DNA of 64,000 nucleotides from Lentzea alba (GTDB taxonomy: Bacteria; Actinomycetota; Actinomycetes; Mycobacteriales; Pseudonocardiaceae). Shown here in pieces: positions 27,503 to 37,647 of the stretch. The first letter of the stretch is position 1, and each line of letters starts with the position of its first letter. The position numbers and the translations under genes are program-made. The stretch covers positions 186,001 to 250,000 of the forward strand of contig NZ_JAAMPJ010000002.1 in NCBI RefSeq assembly GCF_011067745.1. Direction: 5' to 3'. Under the pieces are notes generated by a model. It searched no databases. It was not told the DNA's origin and was given only the letters and a program-made list of their open reading frames with translations.

Positions 27503-27561
27503 GAACGGTGACAACTGTTCCATCTGGTTGATCGTCCACATGGAACAGTCCGTCACAGTTC
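27503..27561. repeat. Long inverted repeat between the protease and the membrane-protein gene
   Basis: Arms 27503-27523 and 27540-27561, 16-base spacer, 19 matched positions, including a perfect 10-bp inner block ACTGTTCCAT / ATGGAACAGT. It begins 22 bases after the tricorn-like protease stop (minus), so it may be that gene's terminator, or an operator for the membrane-protein gene whose start is 16 bases further on. Confidence 0.6.
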
Positions 27562-27582
27562 TTTAGTCACACGATGGGGTGT

Positions 27583-30500
27583 TCAGGCCAGCGGCGGCAA
27601 CTCCGGAGCGTGAGCAGCGGGCGAAGATGAAAGGCTTTCCAGAGCCAACGAAACAGCCTTCTCCAGCTGCGGGTCACGACGATTAACGCGGTCGGACGGC
27701 GTCATGACCACCTCGATGTCCGGGTCGACACCGTAGTTCTCCACCGCCCAGCCGTGGCCCTTGAACCAGGACGCGTACCTCGGTTGGGTGACCATGGTGC
27801 CGTCGACCAGCGTGTAGAGCATGTCGATGCCGATGACACCGCCCCACGTCCGGACGCCGACGACCGGGCCGATGCCCAGTTCCTTGATGGCCACGTTGAC
27901 GATGTCGCCGTCCGAGCCGGCGAACTCGTCGGCAACCGCAACCACGGGCCCGCGCGGCGCGTCCTGCGGGTACGACTCCGAGGCCGTGTACCCACGAGCG
28001 ACCGACCAGCCGATGATCTTGCGGCCGAGCTTCTCGATCACCAGCTGGGACGTGTGACCGCCGCCGTTCTCGCGGACGTCCAGCACAAGAGCGTCGCGCG
28101 TGAGCTCCACGCGCAGGTCGCGGTGCAGCTGGGCCCAGCCGGCGCCCATCATGTCCGGCACGTGCAGATAGCCCACACGGCCACCGGACAGCTCGTGTGT
28201 GTACGCACGCCGATTAGCAACCCAGTCGTGATAGCGCAGAGGCTCCTCGTCAGCCAGGGGCACGACAACGACCCGACGCAGCTCGCCACCACCGGCAGGC
28301 CGCACGGTCAGCTCCACGGGCTTGCCCGCGGTACCCACCAGCAACGCACCAGGACCGGCCAGCCCGACCGGACGGCCGTCAACAGCCACAATCGCGTCCC
28401 CCGCGCGTACGGCCACCCCAGGCGCGGCCAACGGCGAACGCGCGTGCGGGTCAGACGTCTCGCCGGGGATCACGCGCTGCACGAGCCACGCGTCGCCGTC
28501 CCGCACCAGGTCCGCACCCAGCAGACCCTGACGCCGGGACGCGGGCACGCGCGGCGGATCGCCCCACACGTAGGCGTGCGAGGTGCCGAGCTCGCCCTGC
28601 ACCTCCCACAGCAGGTCGACCAGGTCGTCGTGGCTGCCCAGCTCGGCCACCAGCGGCCGGTAGCGGTCGAGCTCGCCCTGCCAGTCGACGCCGCCCATGT
28701 CGGTGCGCCAGAAGTGGTCGCGCATGAGGCGCCCGTTCTCGGCGTACATCTGCGCCCACTCCAGCGCGGGGTCGACCACGACCCGCACCCGCGACAGGTC
28801 GATCTCCACGTAGTCGGCGGAGTCCTCGTCGGCCTTGCTGTCGGACGGCACCACCCGCAGGTCACCGCGGTCCTCGACGACCATCCGCTTGCCGTCGCCG
28901 GACACCGCAAACGCTTCCGCGCTGTCCGCCAGACACTCGGTCTTCAGCTTCGTGAAATCGAAACGCTCCAGCACCGTGCGCGGCGGCCGGGCCTCCGGCG
29001 ACGCCAGGTTGTCGCCGAGAACGCCGAGCAACGGCCGGCGCAGCCACAACAGCCCGCCGCGAGCCGCCTTCAGACCGACGTACTCGGCGGCCGCGACCGG
29101 CACCGGCACGACCCGATCCGCCAGGCCCTCGATGTCGACCTTCGTGACGGAGGCCTTCTCGTCCTCGTCGTCGGAGTCCTTGTCCTCGTCACCGACCGGC
29201 CGGCCGCCGTGCATCGGCGCGAACGGCGACGGTGTGGTCGCGGCCAGCGGCACGAGGTGCGGCCGGCACCCGGTCGGGAACGACAGGTCGAACACGTGCG
29301 CGTCGTAGACGGGGTCGAACGTGCGGATCGACAGGAACGCCAGGTACTTGCCGTCCTCGGTGAAGGTCGGCGAGAAGTCGGCGAACCGCAGCGGCGTGAC
29401 GTCCACAACGGACAGATCAGTCACGTTCACCATCTTGATGTGCCGCAACGGGATCGGCCCTGGATGCGACCAGGCCAGCCACGCGGAGTCCGGCGAGAAC
29501 GCGAGGTTCGTGATGTGCGCGTTGGCACCCGAGACGACCTCGCGGACCTCACCGGAAGCGATGTCCACCAACAACAACCGGCCGTCGTGCGTCGCAACGG
29601 CCACGCGCGAGCCGTCAGGTGCGGCGGCCAGCGACATGACCCGGCCGAGCACACCGGAGGCGATGCGGCGCGCGGTGTTGCCCGGCTCGACGCCACCGAC
29701 GGGCGCGATCTCCAGGGCCTCCTCGCCCTCGACGTCGGTCACCCACACCACGTGATCGGTCTCGCCGAGCACCTTCGGCAACCGCGCGCGGACGTCCGAC
29801 CGGTCGGCCAGCACCCGCACGGGGCCGTCACGATGCGTCACCCAGTGCACGGACCCGCGGACCTCGACCACCGACGCCCGGCCGGTGTGGTCGACGCTGA
29901 ACGAGTCGATGTTGCCGGAAGCCTTGACGTGGTGCGGTTGCCGGCCGGTGCGCGGGCCGCCGAGCTTGATGTCGAGCTTGCGCAGGTCCGACAGGCCTTC
30001 CAGCAGCCACAGCTCGCCGGCCTGGTGGAAGATCACCCGCGAACCGTCGGTGGAAGCGTTGCGCGCGTAGAACTCCCCGGCCGTGTGACGGCGCAGGTCG
30101 GTGCCGTCCGGCAGCACCGAGTACACGCTGCCGACGCCCTCGTGGTCGGACAGGAACGCGATCCGCCCGTCCACCCACATCGGGTTCGCGAGCGACGACT
30201 TCAACTCGCCCAGGATCCGGGAGAAGTCGCCGGAGCCGTCGAGATCCACCCACAGCTTGCCGGCGGTACCGCCGCGATAGCGCTTCCAGTTCGCGGGTTC
30301 CTGCATGTAGCTCGACGACGTGACGACCTGCCCGTCCGGGCCGAACGAGGCGTCGTTGACCCAGCCGAACGGCAGCACCTCGGCCGGTCCACCGTCCAGC
30401 GGAACGGCGTGCGCCTGCTTGCGATGCCTGGACATCTGCCCGGTGGTCGACACGGCGAGCACTCGTCCGTCCGGCGTCCACCCGGACACGGCCGTGCGGC

Positions 30501-30753
30501 CCACACCCCAGTGCGTCAATCGGCGTGCGGGGCCACCGTCCACAGGCGCCACTCGCACTTCCGGCGCGCCGTCGATCGTGCTGGCCCAGGCGAGATGTGT
30601 GCCCTCGGGGGAGAACCGCGGCGTGCGGGCCGGTACCTGATCGGCGGACGCGCGCCAGGCCCTTCCCCCACCGACGGGCGCGAGCCACACGTCGTCCTCG
30701 GCCACGAACGTCACCAAGTCACCGCAGAGGTGCGGATACCGCAGGTAAGTCAC
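27583..30753 (-). CDS. Tricorn-like S41-family serine protease
   Basis: 1056 residues. The N-terminal ~650 residues are a repeated beta-propeller (WD/PD40-like blades such as FSPEGTHLAWAS and FSPDSAWLAWSH). A PDZ domain follows (AVRAGDAIVAVDGRPVGL), then a C-terminal S41 peptidase domain with LDVRENGGGHTSQL and the nucleophile segment ADEFAGSDGDI. Tricorn enzymes degrade peptides released by the proteasome or Clp into short fragments in the cytosol. There is no signal peptide. GTG 30753 has TAACGT 7 bases upstream on the minus strand, consistent with a leaderless mRNA. Confidence 0.9.
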   Translation of the reverse strand: MTYLRYPHLCGDLVTFVAEDDVWLAPVGGGRAWRASADQVPARTPRFSPEGTHLAWASTIDGAPEVRVAPVDGGPARRLTHWGVGRTAVSGWTPDGRVLAVSTTGQMSRHRKQAHAVPLDGGPAEVLPFGWVNDASFGPDGQVVTSSSYMQEPANWKRYRGGTAGKLWVDLDGSGDFSRILGELKSSLANPMWVDGRIAFLSDHEGVGSVYSVLPDGTDLRRHTAGEFYARNASTDGSRVIFHQAGELWLLEGLSDLRKLDIKLGGPRTGRQPHHVKASGNIDSFSVDHTGRASVVEVRGSVHWVTHRDGPVRVLADRSDVRARLPKVLGETDHVVWVTDVEGEEALEIAPVGGVEPGNTARRIASGVLGRVMSLAAAPDGSRVAVATHDGRLLLVDIASGEVREVVSGANAHITNLAFSPDSAWLAWSHPGPIPLRHIKMVNVTDLSVVDVTPLRFADFSPTFTEDGKYLAFLSIRTFDPVYDAHVFDLSFPTGCRPHLVPLAATTPSPFAPMHGGRPVGDEDKDSDDEDEKASVTKVDIEGLADRVVPVPVAAAEYVGLKAARGGLLWLRRPLLGVLGDNLASPEARPPRTVLERFDFTKLKTECLADSAEAFAVSGDGKRMVVEDRGDLRVVPSDSKADEDSADYVEIDLSRVRVVVDPALEWAQMYAENGRLMRDHFWRTDMGGVDWQGELDRYRPLVAELGSHDDLVDLLWEVQGELGTSHAYVWGDPPRVPASRRQGLLGADLVRDGDAWLVQRVIPGETSDPHARSPLAAPGVAVRAGDAIVAVDGRPVGLAGPGALLVGTAGKPVELTVRPAGGGELRRVVVVPLADEEPLRYHDWVANRRAYTHELSGGRVGYLHVPDMMGAGWAQLHRDLRVELTRDALVLDVRENGGGHTSQLVIEKLGRKIIGWSVARGYTASESYPQDAPRGPVVAVADEFAGSDGDIVNVAIKELGIGPVVGVRTWGGVIGIDMLYTLVDGTMVTQPRYASWFKGHGWAVENYGVDPDIEVVMTPSDRVNRRDPQLEKAVSLALESLSSSPAAHAPELPPLA

Positions 30754-30782
30754 GAGATCGACGTTAGCCCACGCTCACCGTT

Positions 30783-31703
30783 TCAGGCGCGGAAAAAACG
30801 CCGCCAGTCCTCTGCTGTCAGAGAATCCACACCTTCGGCCCGTGCCTTGGCTTCGGCATCGCGGACGTTCGTGACAAAACGGCGGCAGACCTGGCGAAGC
30901 TCTGTCTCCGGGTCCTCACCCGCGAGCTTCGCGAGTGCCGTCACGGCGAACAGCGTCGTGCCCGTGTCGTCGCCCTCGGGCAGCAGATCGACGGGGAAGC
31001 CCGCGCGTTTGGTGCGCTGCACCAACTTCGACGCCAGCGCGACGGCCGGCTGACCGAGTGCGACACCGTCCACACTGGACTCGCGCCGCTTCTCGACCTG
31101 CTTCAGCTCCTCCCACCGGTGCTGTTGCGAGGTCGCGTCGTGCACAGCCGGGTCGTGGCCCTCGAAGACGTGCGGGTGACGGCCGACGAGCTTGGCCACC
31201 AGTTCGGACGCGACCGCGTCGACGTCGAACGGATCTTCGGGGTCCTCGGCCGCGACCCGCGCGTGGAACAGCACCTGGAGCAGGACGTCGCCCAGCTCCT
31301 CGCGCATGGCCGCGCGGTCGCCGTCCTCGATCGCCTCCAGCAGCTCGAAGGTCTCCTCGAGCAGGTACTGGCGCAGCGACAGGTGATCCTGCTCCGCATC
31401 CCACGGGCAGCCGCCCGGTGAACGCAGCCGGTGCATCACCGCGGCCGCGTCGAGCAGAGCCGCGCCCATCGGCTCCGGCGTCGTGATCACGACAGCGTCC
31501 GGGTACGCGGACGCGTCGGTGGTGATCACCACCGCGCCGTCCTCGACGACGTCGGGCGCGGGCCCGTCCACGCCCAGGGAAGACCAGAACTCCAGCGCGA
31601 CGCCCTCGCCCGCGTACACGGCCTTGGCCGAGCGCAACGCGGGCAGGGCGGCAGCGGGCAGCACGGCATCGAGCCGCTCGCTCAGGACTACGACGGTGAT
31701 CAA
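30783..31703 (-). CDS. mazG: MazG nucleoside triphosphate pyrophosphohydrolase
   Basis: 306 residues. The MazG core begins with RLRSPGGCPWDAEQDHLSLRQYLLEE, with the EExxE...ExxD metal-binding helices seen in LEETFELLEAIEDGD and MREELGDVLLQVLFH. It hydrolyses NTPs, including oxidised ones, to NMP and PPi. The N-terminal ~90 residues are a mycobacterial-type extension. The start is TTG 31703, overlapping the stop of the SurA-like gene by 4 bases (TTGA), so it is translationally coupled. In M. tuberculosis it also lies next to mfd. Confidence 0.92.
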   Translation of the reverse strand: MITVVVLSERLDAVLPAAALPALRSAKAVYAGEGVALEFWSSLGVDGPAPDVVEDGAVVITTDASAYPDAVVITTPEPMGAALLDAAAVMHRLRSPGGCPWDAEQDHLSLRQYLLEETFELLEAIEDGDRAAMREELGDVLLQVLFHARVAAEDPEDPFDVDAVASELVAKLVGRHPHVFEGHDPAVHDATSQQHRWEELKQVEKRRESSVDGVALGQPAVALASKLVQRTKRAGFPVDLLPEGDDTGTTLFAVTALAKLAGEDPETELRQVCRRFVTNVRDAEAKARAEGVDSLTAEDWRRFFRA

Positions 31704-32641
31704 GACTTGTTCTTGGTCGCGGGCACGCCGACGAACCCGGCCCTCTCACCGGCGTTGCCGACCACGGTCGCGTCGGTCGGGTCCCACACGCCGTAGCGCG
31801 GGTTGACCTCGACCGGCAGGTCCGCCGCCAGGAACTGGGCGATCCGCAGGCCGAACGCGGCGAGCAGGCGCGGGTCGATGCGCTCGGCCAGGTCGTCCTC
31901 ACCGGGCACGGGCGAGACCGTGTTGCGCTCCTTGACCAGCGCGACCATCCAGCTGGACTGCTGCTCGTCGGCAGGGAAGGCGACGACGGTGCCGGGCTTC
32001 ACACCCCAGAGCATCGTGTGCACCAGCGACGGGTTCTCGGTGACGCGGACCTTCTGGTTCGACGCCGACGCCTGCTGACCACCGGTGGTGCGCGGGGCCT
32101 CCTGCACGAACCGCGACATCTTCGAGGGGTCGGCGGTGACCTCGGCGGCCTTCTCCTTGGCTTCCTTCGGGTCCTTGACCTGGAAGAAGTCGATCACGAC
32201 CTCGAGCGTGGAGAGGTTGCGCTTCGCGAGCTCACCCATGACCAGCACGTCGCGCTGGCGACGGTAGATCGTGGTCTCGTCCTGCTCGCTCTGCTTGGCG
32301 GCCGCCTCGGGCCCGCCCTTCTCCTGCACCGCGTCGTACACCTTGGTCTCGTCGACCGTGATGTTCTCGCGCTGCGCCGCGTACTCGGCGATCTTGTGGG
32401 TGATCTCGTCGGCCAGCACCAGCCGCGAAACCCCGTCGAGCTTGCCCTGGTCCTGCATCTGCTGGGCCGCGGGCTCCTTCTTGAGCACCTTCACGGTCCG
32501 GTCCTGGACGGTGCTCAGACCGATCGACTGACCCCCGACGATCGCGGCCGAACTGGCCTTCGCGGGCCCGGTGGCACAACCGGTGGCGAGCAGCGCCACG
32601 GCAACACCGACCAGCGAGAAACGCTTCAGAACAGTGCTCAC
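31700..32641 (-). CDS. SurA-N-like lipoprotein, candidate extracellular foldase
   Basis: 313 residues. Signal with lipobox LLATGC. The SurA N-terminal-like helical region follows (SAAIVGGQSIGLSTVQDR, LVLADEITHKIAEYAA). A peptidyl-prolyl isomerase-like core is possible but not clear. GTG 32641 follows GAGGG by about 9 bases. It lies between mfd and mazG, with a 14-base gap to mfd and an overlap with mazG. A chaperone role for exported proteins is inferred from the family. Confidence 0.8.
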   Translation of the reverse strand: MSTVLKRFSLVGVAVALLATGCATGPAKASSAAIVGGQSIGLSTVQDRTVKVLKKEPAAQQMQDQGKLDGVSRLVLADEITHKIAEYAAQRENITVDETKVYDAVQEKGGPEAAAKQSEQDETTIYRRQRDVLVMGELAKRNLSTLEVVIDFFQVKDPKEAKEKAAEVTADPSKMSRFVQEAPRTTGGQQASASNQKVRVTENPSLVHTMLWGVKPGTVVAFPADEQQSSWMVALVKERNTVSPVPGEDDLAERIDPRLLAAFGLRIAQFLAADLPVEVNPRYGVWDPTDATVVGNAGERAGFVGVPATKNKS

Positions 32642-32655
32642 GAGGATCTACCCTC

Positions 32656-35600
32656 TCACGCCTTGGTGACCGGGGTCACGGGAGTCCCCGCGAGTGAGTC
32701 GAGGAACGCACCGCACCAGTCCAGCAGCTCCTGGTCGCGCAGCTGAGGTGCGCCCATCCGGCCGCCCGCCGCTCCTTCCGTCGGCCTAGGCACCGTGACC
32801 GTTCCCATCGCCTGCTTGTAGACGGCCTTCGGGAACAACCGGCGCAGCCTGACCAGCTGCGAGTCGAGCAGCTCCAGCTTCGCGAACCGCAGGTTCTGCC
32901 CCATCGCGATGACCTCGGTGACGCCGTGGCGGCGGCAGGTGTGCCGCAGCCGGGCGACGCTGAGCAGCCGCTCCACCGGCTCCGGCGGCGTGCCGTAGCG
33001 GTCCTTGAGCTCCTCCCAGACGGCCTGCAGCGCGGGTTCGTCGGAGGCTGCCGCGATCTTGCGGTAGGCCTCCAGCCGCAGACGCTCGCCCGGCACGTAC
33101 TCGTGCGGGATGTGCGCGTCGACCGGGAGGTCGACCCGGACCTCGGCGAGCTCCTCCTCGATCTCCCCTCCGTCGGCCCCCGCGTGCCTGCGGAACGCCT
33201 CGACGGCCTCGCCGACCAGCCGGATGTACAGGTCGAAGCCGACGCCCGCGATGTGACCGGACTGCTCGGCGCCGAGGATGTTGCCGGCGCCGCGGATCTC
33301 CAGGTCCTTCATCGCGACGGCCATGCCGGCGCCGAGCTCGGTGTTCTGCGCGATCGTCGCGAGCCGGTCGTGCGCGGTCTCGGTCAGCGGGGTCTCGGCC
33401 GGGTACAGGAAGTACGCGTAGCCCCTCTCCCGACCACGGCCCACTCGTCCGCGCAGCTGGTGCAGCTGGGCGAGGCCGAGCAGGTCGCCGCGTTCGACGA
33501 TCAACGTGTTCGCGTTGGAGATGTCCAGGCCGGTCTCGACGATCGTGGTGCACACCAGGACGTCGTACTCGCGTTCCCAGAAACCCTGGATGAGGTGTTC
33601 GAGCTTGTCCTCGTTCATCTGGCCGTGCCCGGTCACGACCCGGGCCTCCGGCACCAGCTCGCGGATGCGCTTCGCGGCCTTCTCGATCGTCGAGACCCGG
33701 TTGTGCACGTAGAAGACCTGGCCGTCACGCATCAGTTCGCGCCGGATGGCCGCACCGACCTGCTTGTCGTCGTACGCACCGACGTAGGTGAGGATCGGGT
33801 GCCGTTCCTCCGGCGGGGTCAGGATCGTGGACATCTCGCGGATGCCGGCGAGCGACATCTCCAGCGTGCGCGGGATCGGCGTCGCGGACATGGTCAGCAC
33901 GTCGACGTGGGTCCGGAGCGCCTTGATGTGCTCCTTGTGTTCCACCCCGAACCGCTGCTCCTCGTCGACGATCACGAGGCCCAGGTCCTTGTACCGCACG
34001 GTCTTCTGCAGCAACCGGTGCGTGCCGATCACGATGTCGACCTCGCCGTCCGCGAGACCGGCGAGGGTCTGCTCCGACTCCTGCGGGTCGGTGAAGCGGC
34101 TCAGTCCCCTGACGTTCACCGGGAACTGGCGCATGCGCTCGGCGAACGTGTTGAGGTGCTGCTGGGCGAGCAGCGTCGTCGGCACCAGCACGACGACCTG
34201 CTTGCCGTCCTGCACGGCTTTGAACGCCGCGCGGACCGCGATCTCCGTTTTGCCGTAGCCGACGTCACCGCAGATCACCCGGTCCATCGGCACGGAGCGT
34301 TCCATGTCGGTCTTGACCTCGTCGATCGCGGCCATCTGGTCCTGCGTCTCGGTGAACGCGAACGCGTCCTCCAGCTCGCGCTGCCAGGGCGTGTCGCTCG
34401 CGAACGCGTGACCGGGCGCTGACTGCCGCGCCGCGTAGAGCTGCACCAGCTCGGCCGCGATCTGCTTGACCGCTTTGCGCGCCTTGGACTTCGTGTTCTT
34501 CCAGTCGCTGCCGCCGAGCTTGTTCAACGTCGGCAGCTCGCCGCCGACGTACCGGCTGACCTCGTCGAGCTGGTCGGTCGGGACGAACAACCGGTCGCCC
34601 GGCTGGCCGCGCTTCGACGACGCGTACTCCAGGACCAGGTACTCGCGGGTGGCTCCGGCGACCGTGCGCTGGACCATCTCCACGTACTTGCCGATGCCGT
34701 GCTGCTCGTGCACCACGAAGTCGCCCGCCTTGAGCGCCAACGGGTCGACCGCGTTGCGCCGCTTCGACGGCATCTTGCGCATGTCCTTGGTGGACGTACC
34801 ACCGCGGCCGCCGGTCAGGTCGGTCTCGGTGAGCACCACCAGCGCGAGGTCCGGCAGCACGAAACCGTCTTCGAGCGCGCCGCGCACGACCGTGACGGTG
34901 CTCGCTTTCGGTGCCTCGTCGAGGGATTCGACGCAGACCGCGGAGACGTCCGCTTCCTTGAGCCGTTCGACGGCGCGCTGCGCGGTACCGGCACCGGGCA
35001 CGACCAGCACGGCCGCCCCGCCCGTCGCGGTGTGCGCCTTGAGATCGGCGAACGCGCGCTCGACGTCGCCCTGGTAGGCCTCGACCGGCTTGACGTCGAG
35101 GTGCACCACGTCCGACGCGTCGGTGGTGAGCTGGCTGAGCGTCCACCAGGGACGGTCGTTCGCCTTGGCGTGGTCCGAGATCTCGCCCAGCCCCTGGTAG
35201 GCGCTGCGGCCGAGGTCGATCGGCGCCTTGCCACCGGCCGCCGCGGCCATCCAGGAGGCTTCGAGGAACTCCTGGCCGGTGCGGACGAGGTCGGCGGCGC
35301 GGGCCCGGATCTTCTCCGGGTCGTTGAGCAGCACGTGCGTGCCGGCGGGAACGACATCTGTGAGCAGCTGCAGCTCGCCGGGGCAGAGCGCGGGGATCAA
35401 CGCTTCCATGCCCTCGACCGCGATGCCGCCTGAGATCTTCTCCAGCATCTCCGCGAGGTGGGCGTCCGACCGGTGCTCCTCCGCGAGCTCGGCCGCGCGG
35501 AGCTTCACGTCGTCGGTCAGCAGCAGCTCCCGGCACGGCGGCGCCACGAACCCGCTGACCTCCTCGGGCAGCGATCGCTGGTCCTGCACGGAGAACGGCC

Positions 35601-36210
35601 GGATCTCGCTGACCTCGTCGCCCCAGAACTCGACGCGGAACGGGTGCTCGGCGGTCGGCGGGAAGATGTCGAGGATGCCGCCGCGGGTCGCGTACTCGCC
35701 GCGCTTCTCGACCATGTCGACACGGGTGTAGGCGTTCTCGGCGAGCTGCGTGATCAGCTCGGCGAAGTCCTGCTCCTCGCCGACCACCAGGTGCACGGGC
35801 TCGAGGTCGCCCAGCCCCGGCGCCATCGGCTGGATGAGGCTGCGGACGGTCGTGACGAGGACCTTGACCGGGTTGCCCTCGGGGTGCTTGAGCCTGCGCA
35901 GCACCTGCAACCGCGCGCCGACGGTGTCCGCGCGGGGCGACAGCCGTTCGTGCGGCAGCGTCTCCCAGCTGGGGAAGAACGCGACCTGGTCCGCGCCGAT
36001 GAGGTCTTTGAGGACGCTCGTCAGCTCTTCGGCTTCTCTGCCGGTGGCCGTGACGGCGAGCACCGGCTTGGCGGTGGACAGCGCCGCGGCCACGAGCGGG
36101 CGGGCGGCCAGCGGACCGTCCAGCTCCAGCTCGGGCACACCGGCGGAGTCGACCAACGTGCGGATGGCTTTGTCGGGCAGCACGCAGGAGAGCAGGCCGA
36201 GCAGCGGCAT
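32656..36210 (-). CDS. mfd: Mfd transcription-repair coupling factor
   Basis: 1184 residues. The N-terminal UvrB-like domains carry [15 protein letters not shown] and [13 protein letters not shown]. The RNA polymerase-interacting domain contains [14 protein letters not shown]. The superfamily 2 translocase has Walker [12 protein letters not shown], the DEExQ box [13 protein letters not shown] and [13 protein letters not shown]. The C-terminal TRCF domain carries [22 protein letters not shown]. It frees stalled RNA polymerase and recruits UvrA. ATG 36210 ([13 protein letters not shown]) is chosen for the usual length; 54 more codons are open upstream. First gene of mfd-surA-like-mazG. Confidence 0.95.
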   Translation of the reverse strand: MPLLGLLSCVLPDKAIRTLVDSAGVPELELDGPLAARPLVAAALSTAKPVLAVTATGREAEELTSVLKDLIGADQVAFFPSWETLPHERLSPRADTVGARLQVLRRLKHPEGNPVKVLVTTVRSLIQPMAPGLGDLEPVHLVVGEEQDFAELITQLAENAYTRVDMVEKRGEYATRGGILDIFPPTAEHPFRVEFWGDEVSEIRPFSVQDQRSLPEEVSGFVAPPCRELLLTDDVKLRAAELAEEHRSDAHLAEMLEKISGGIAVEGMEALIPALCPGELQLLTDVVPAGTHVLLNDPEKIRARAADLVRTGQEFLEASWMAAAAGGKAPIDLGRSAYQGLGEISDHAKANDRPWWTLSQLTTDASDVVHLDVKPVEAYQGDVERAFADLKAHTATGGAAVLVVPGAGTAQRAVERLKEADVSAVCVESLDEAPKASTVTVVRGALEDGFVLPDLALVVLTETDLTGGRGGTSTKDMRKMPSKRRNAVDPLALKAGDFVVHEQHGIGKYVEMVQRTVAGATREYLVLEYASSKRGQPGDRLFVPTDQLDEVSRYVGGELPTLNKLGGSDWKNTKSKARKAVKQIAAELVQLYAARQSAPGHAFASDTPWQRELEDAFAFTETQDQMAAIDEVKTDMERSVPMDRVICGDVGYGKTEIAVRAAFKAVQDGKQVVVLVPTTLLAQQHLNTFAERMRQFPVNVRGLSRFTDPQESEQTLAGLADGEVDIVIGTHRLLQKTVRYKDLGLVIVDEEQRFGVEHKEHIKALRTHVDVLTMSATPIPRTLEMSLAGIREMSTILTPPEERHPILTYVGAYDDKQVGAAIRRELMRDGQVFYVHNRVSTIEKAAKRIRELVPEARVVTGHGQMNEDKLEHLIQGFWEREYDVLVCTTIVETGLDISNANTLIVERGDLLGLAQLHQLRGRVGRGRERGYAYFLYPAETPLTETAHDRLATIAQNTELGAGMAVAMKDLEIRGAGNILGAEQSGHIAGVGFDLYIRLVGEAVEAFRRHAGADGGEIEEELAEVRVDLPVDAHIPHEYVPGERLRLEAYRKIAAASDEPALQAVWEELKDRYGTPPEPVERLLSVARLRHTCRRHGVTEVIAMGQNLRFAKLELLDSQLVRLRRLFPKAVYKQAMGTVTVPRPTEGAAGGRMGAPQLRDQELLDWCGAFLDSLAGTPVTPVTKA

Positions 36211-36325
36211 GTGAGAAACCCCGGTCGAGTGGGAGACGCCAGACAGACCCCTGCCTGGGACGAGGGATCTCACCACCCACCTTAGCTCCTCCCGCGACCC
36301 CTTATCGGGTGGCTTCCAGCGCGGC

Positions 36326-37081
36326 TCAGGCGGGCTCCCAGGCCACCAACCGGTGGAGCACCTCCACGTCACCCTCGAACTTCAGCGCGTCGAGGTCGAT
36401 GCGGCCGTACATGGTCAGGACGATGTCGCTCGCGGTACCGACGGCGACGAGGTCGGCCTCGGCAGGCCCGGACAGCCGTTCGGCCCGTGCGCCCTTCTCG
36501 GAGAGCCAGAGCGCCCACGAGCGGCCCTCGGTGACGGTGTATCCGAGCACAGCGGGCTCGTGCGGCCACGGGGACGTCGTCGCGTTGCAGGTGAGCAGGA
36601 ACTCCTCGACGCCGTCGACCGCCACCTCTTCGGGCAGCGGCTGCGGTTCGCCGATGGTGAGCTGGGCGTCGTAGGTGTGCACCGCGATCTCCTGGATCTG
36701 GTGCCGGGCCACCGCGCCGGTGGTGCGTTCGGACTGCGAGTCGGTCCAGCCGACCCAGCACTCGCGGTCCGGGCCTGCTTCGGTGAGCGCGTCCAGGAGT
36801 GCCTGCGTCGACTTCTCCAGCCAGGCCGGCAGTGCGTCGCGGTCCTCCGGCATGGGCTCGATCTCCGGATCGGCTTTGGCGTCGGCGGGGCCTGCCGCGA
36901 CGGTGGCGGCCCAGATCTGGCGGCGCTCGCCGATGTGCCAGGCCAGGTCTCGCAGCGTCCAGCCAGGGCAGGTCGGGACCGGGAGGTCGAGGCTGGAGGC
37001 GGAGGCGATGGCTGAGCGGAAGGCGGTGGACCGGTCGTCGATCAGACGGAGCAGGTCGGAAAACCCCAGAGCGTTGTGCAC
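36326..37081 (-). CDS. Mycothiol-dependent maleylpyruvate isomerase-family enzyme
   Basis: 251 residues. DinB-like four-helix fold with candidate metal ligands in WHIGERR (His near residue 49) and [15 protein letters not shown] (Glu and His). [16 protein letters not shown] is the family signature. A C-terminal sterol-carrier-like domain ends the protein. Members use mycothiol as thiol cofactor for isomerisation or detoxification. The GTG start is leaderless-like, with TAGACA 6 bases upstream. It is divergent from the DUF4291 gene. Confidence 0.85.
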   Translation of the reverse strand: MHNALGFSDLLRLIDDRSTAFRSAIASASSLDLPVPTCPGWTLRDLAWHIGERRQIWAATVAAGPADAKADPEIEPMPEDRDALPAWLEKSTQALLDALTEAGPDRECWVGWTDSQSERTTGAVARHQIQEIAVHTYDAQLTIGEPQPLPEEVAVDGVEEFLLTCNATTSPWPHEPAVLGYTVTEGRSWALWLSEKGARAERLSGPAEADLVAVGTASDIVLTMYGRIDLDALKFEGDVEVLHRLVAWEPA

Positions 37082-37087
37082 GCGCGA

Positions 37088-37097
37088 TGTCTAACAT
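37088..37097. promoter_or_regulatory. Overlapping divergent -10 elements
   Basis: TGTCTAACAT contains TAACAT (plus, for GTG 37107) and, on the minus strand, TAGACA (6 bases from GTG 37081). Both genes then start with little or no leader and share core promoter bases, so transcription of one should hinder the other. Confidence 0.5.
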
Positions 37098-37106
37098 CCT
37101 GTCGCC

Positions 37107-37640
37107 GTGGAGCAAAGAGAAATACGGGCTGACTACGACGATCAGTCCATCGTGGTCTACCAGGCATATTCGCCCGCGATCGCCGATCCTGCCGTGGCCG
37201 CGCAACGGTTCGTGCCGCCGTTCAAGATGGAGCGGATGACGTGGATCAAACCGTCGTTCCTCTGGATGATGTACCGCTGCGGGTACGCGCGTAAGGAAGG
37301 CCAGGAACGGGTGCTGGCCGTGCGGATCACCCGCGAGGGGTTCGACTGGGCGGTGTCGCACGCCGTCGAGAGCAACATCTCCGGCAAGCCGTCCGTGCGT
37401 GTGCAGTGGGATCCCGAACGCGGCCTGAACCACGAGCCCTTGCCACACCGGTCCATCCAGATCGGTCTCACGCGTGAGGCCGTGCAGAAGTACGTGCACG
37501 AGTGGACGGTCAGCATCACCGACGTGACCGCGTTGGCGCGGCAGATCCACGAGAGAGTGCGTGCACAGGACCTGGACGGAGCACGTGCGCTGTTGCCCGT
37601 CGAACGGCCTTACGGAACCTCCACGACACAAAACGCATAG
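37107..37640 (+). CDS. DUF4291 family protein
   Basis: 177 residues. It matches the DUF4291 pattern: IRADYDDQSIVVYQAYS, RMTWIKPSFLWMMYRC, VQWDPERG and RSIQIGL. There is no signal or membrane helix. The family is widespread, but I know no established function. GTG 37107 lies 9 bases after a TAACAT -10 element shared with the divergent gene. Confidence 0.85.
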   Translation: MEQREIRADYDDQSIVVYQAYSPAIADPAVAAQRFVPPFKMERMTWIKPSFLWMMYRCGYARKEGQERVLAVRITREGFDWAVSHAVESNISGKPSVRVQWDPERGLNHEPLPHRSIQIGLTREAVQKYVHEWTVSITDVTALARQIHERVRAQDLDGARALLPVERPYGTSTTQNA

Positions 37641-37647
37641 TTAGGAC

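Noticed and set aside
27754..31053. A ~1100-codon open frame on the plus strand opposite the tricorn-like protease
   Set aside because: No domain, His/Arg/Val-rich, and the minus strand has a complete protease with motifs.
36211..36372. 54-codon extension of Mfd
   Set aside because: The extra codons are not Mfd-like, and 1184 residues from ATG 36210 is the usual length.
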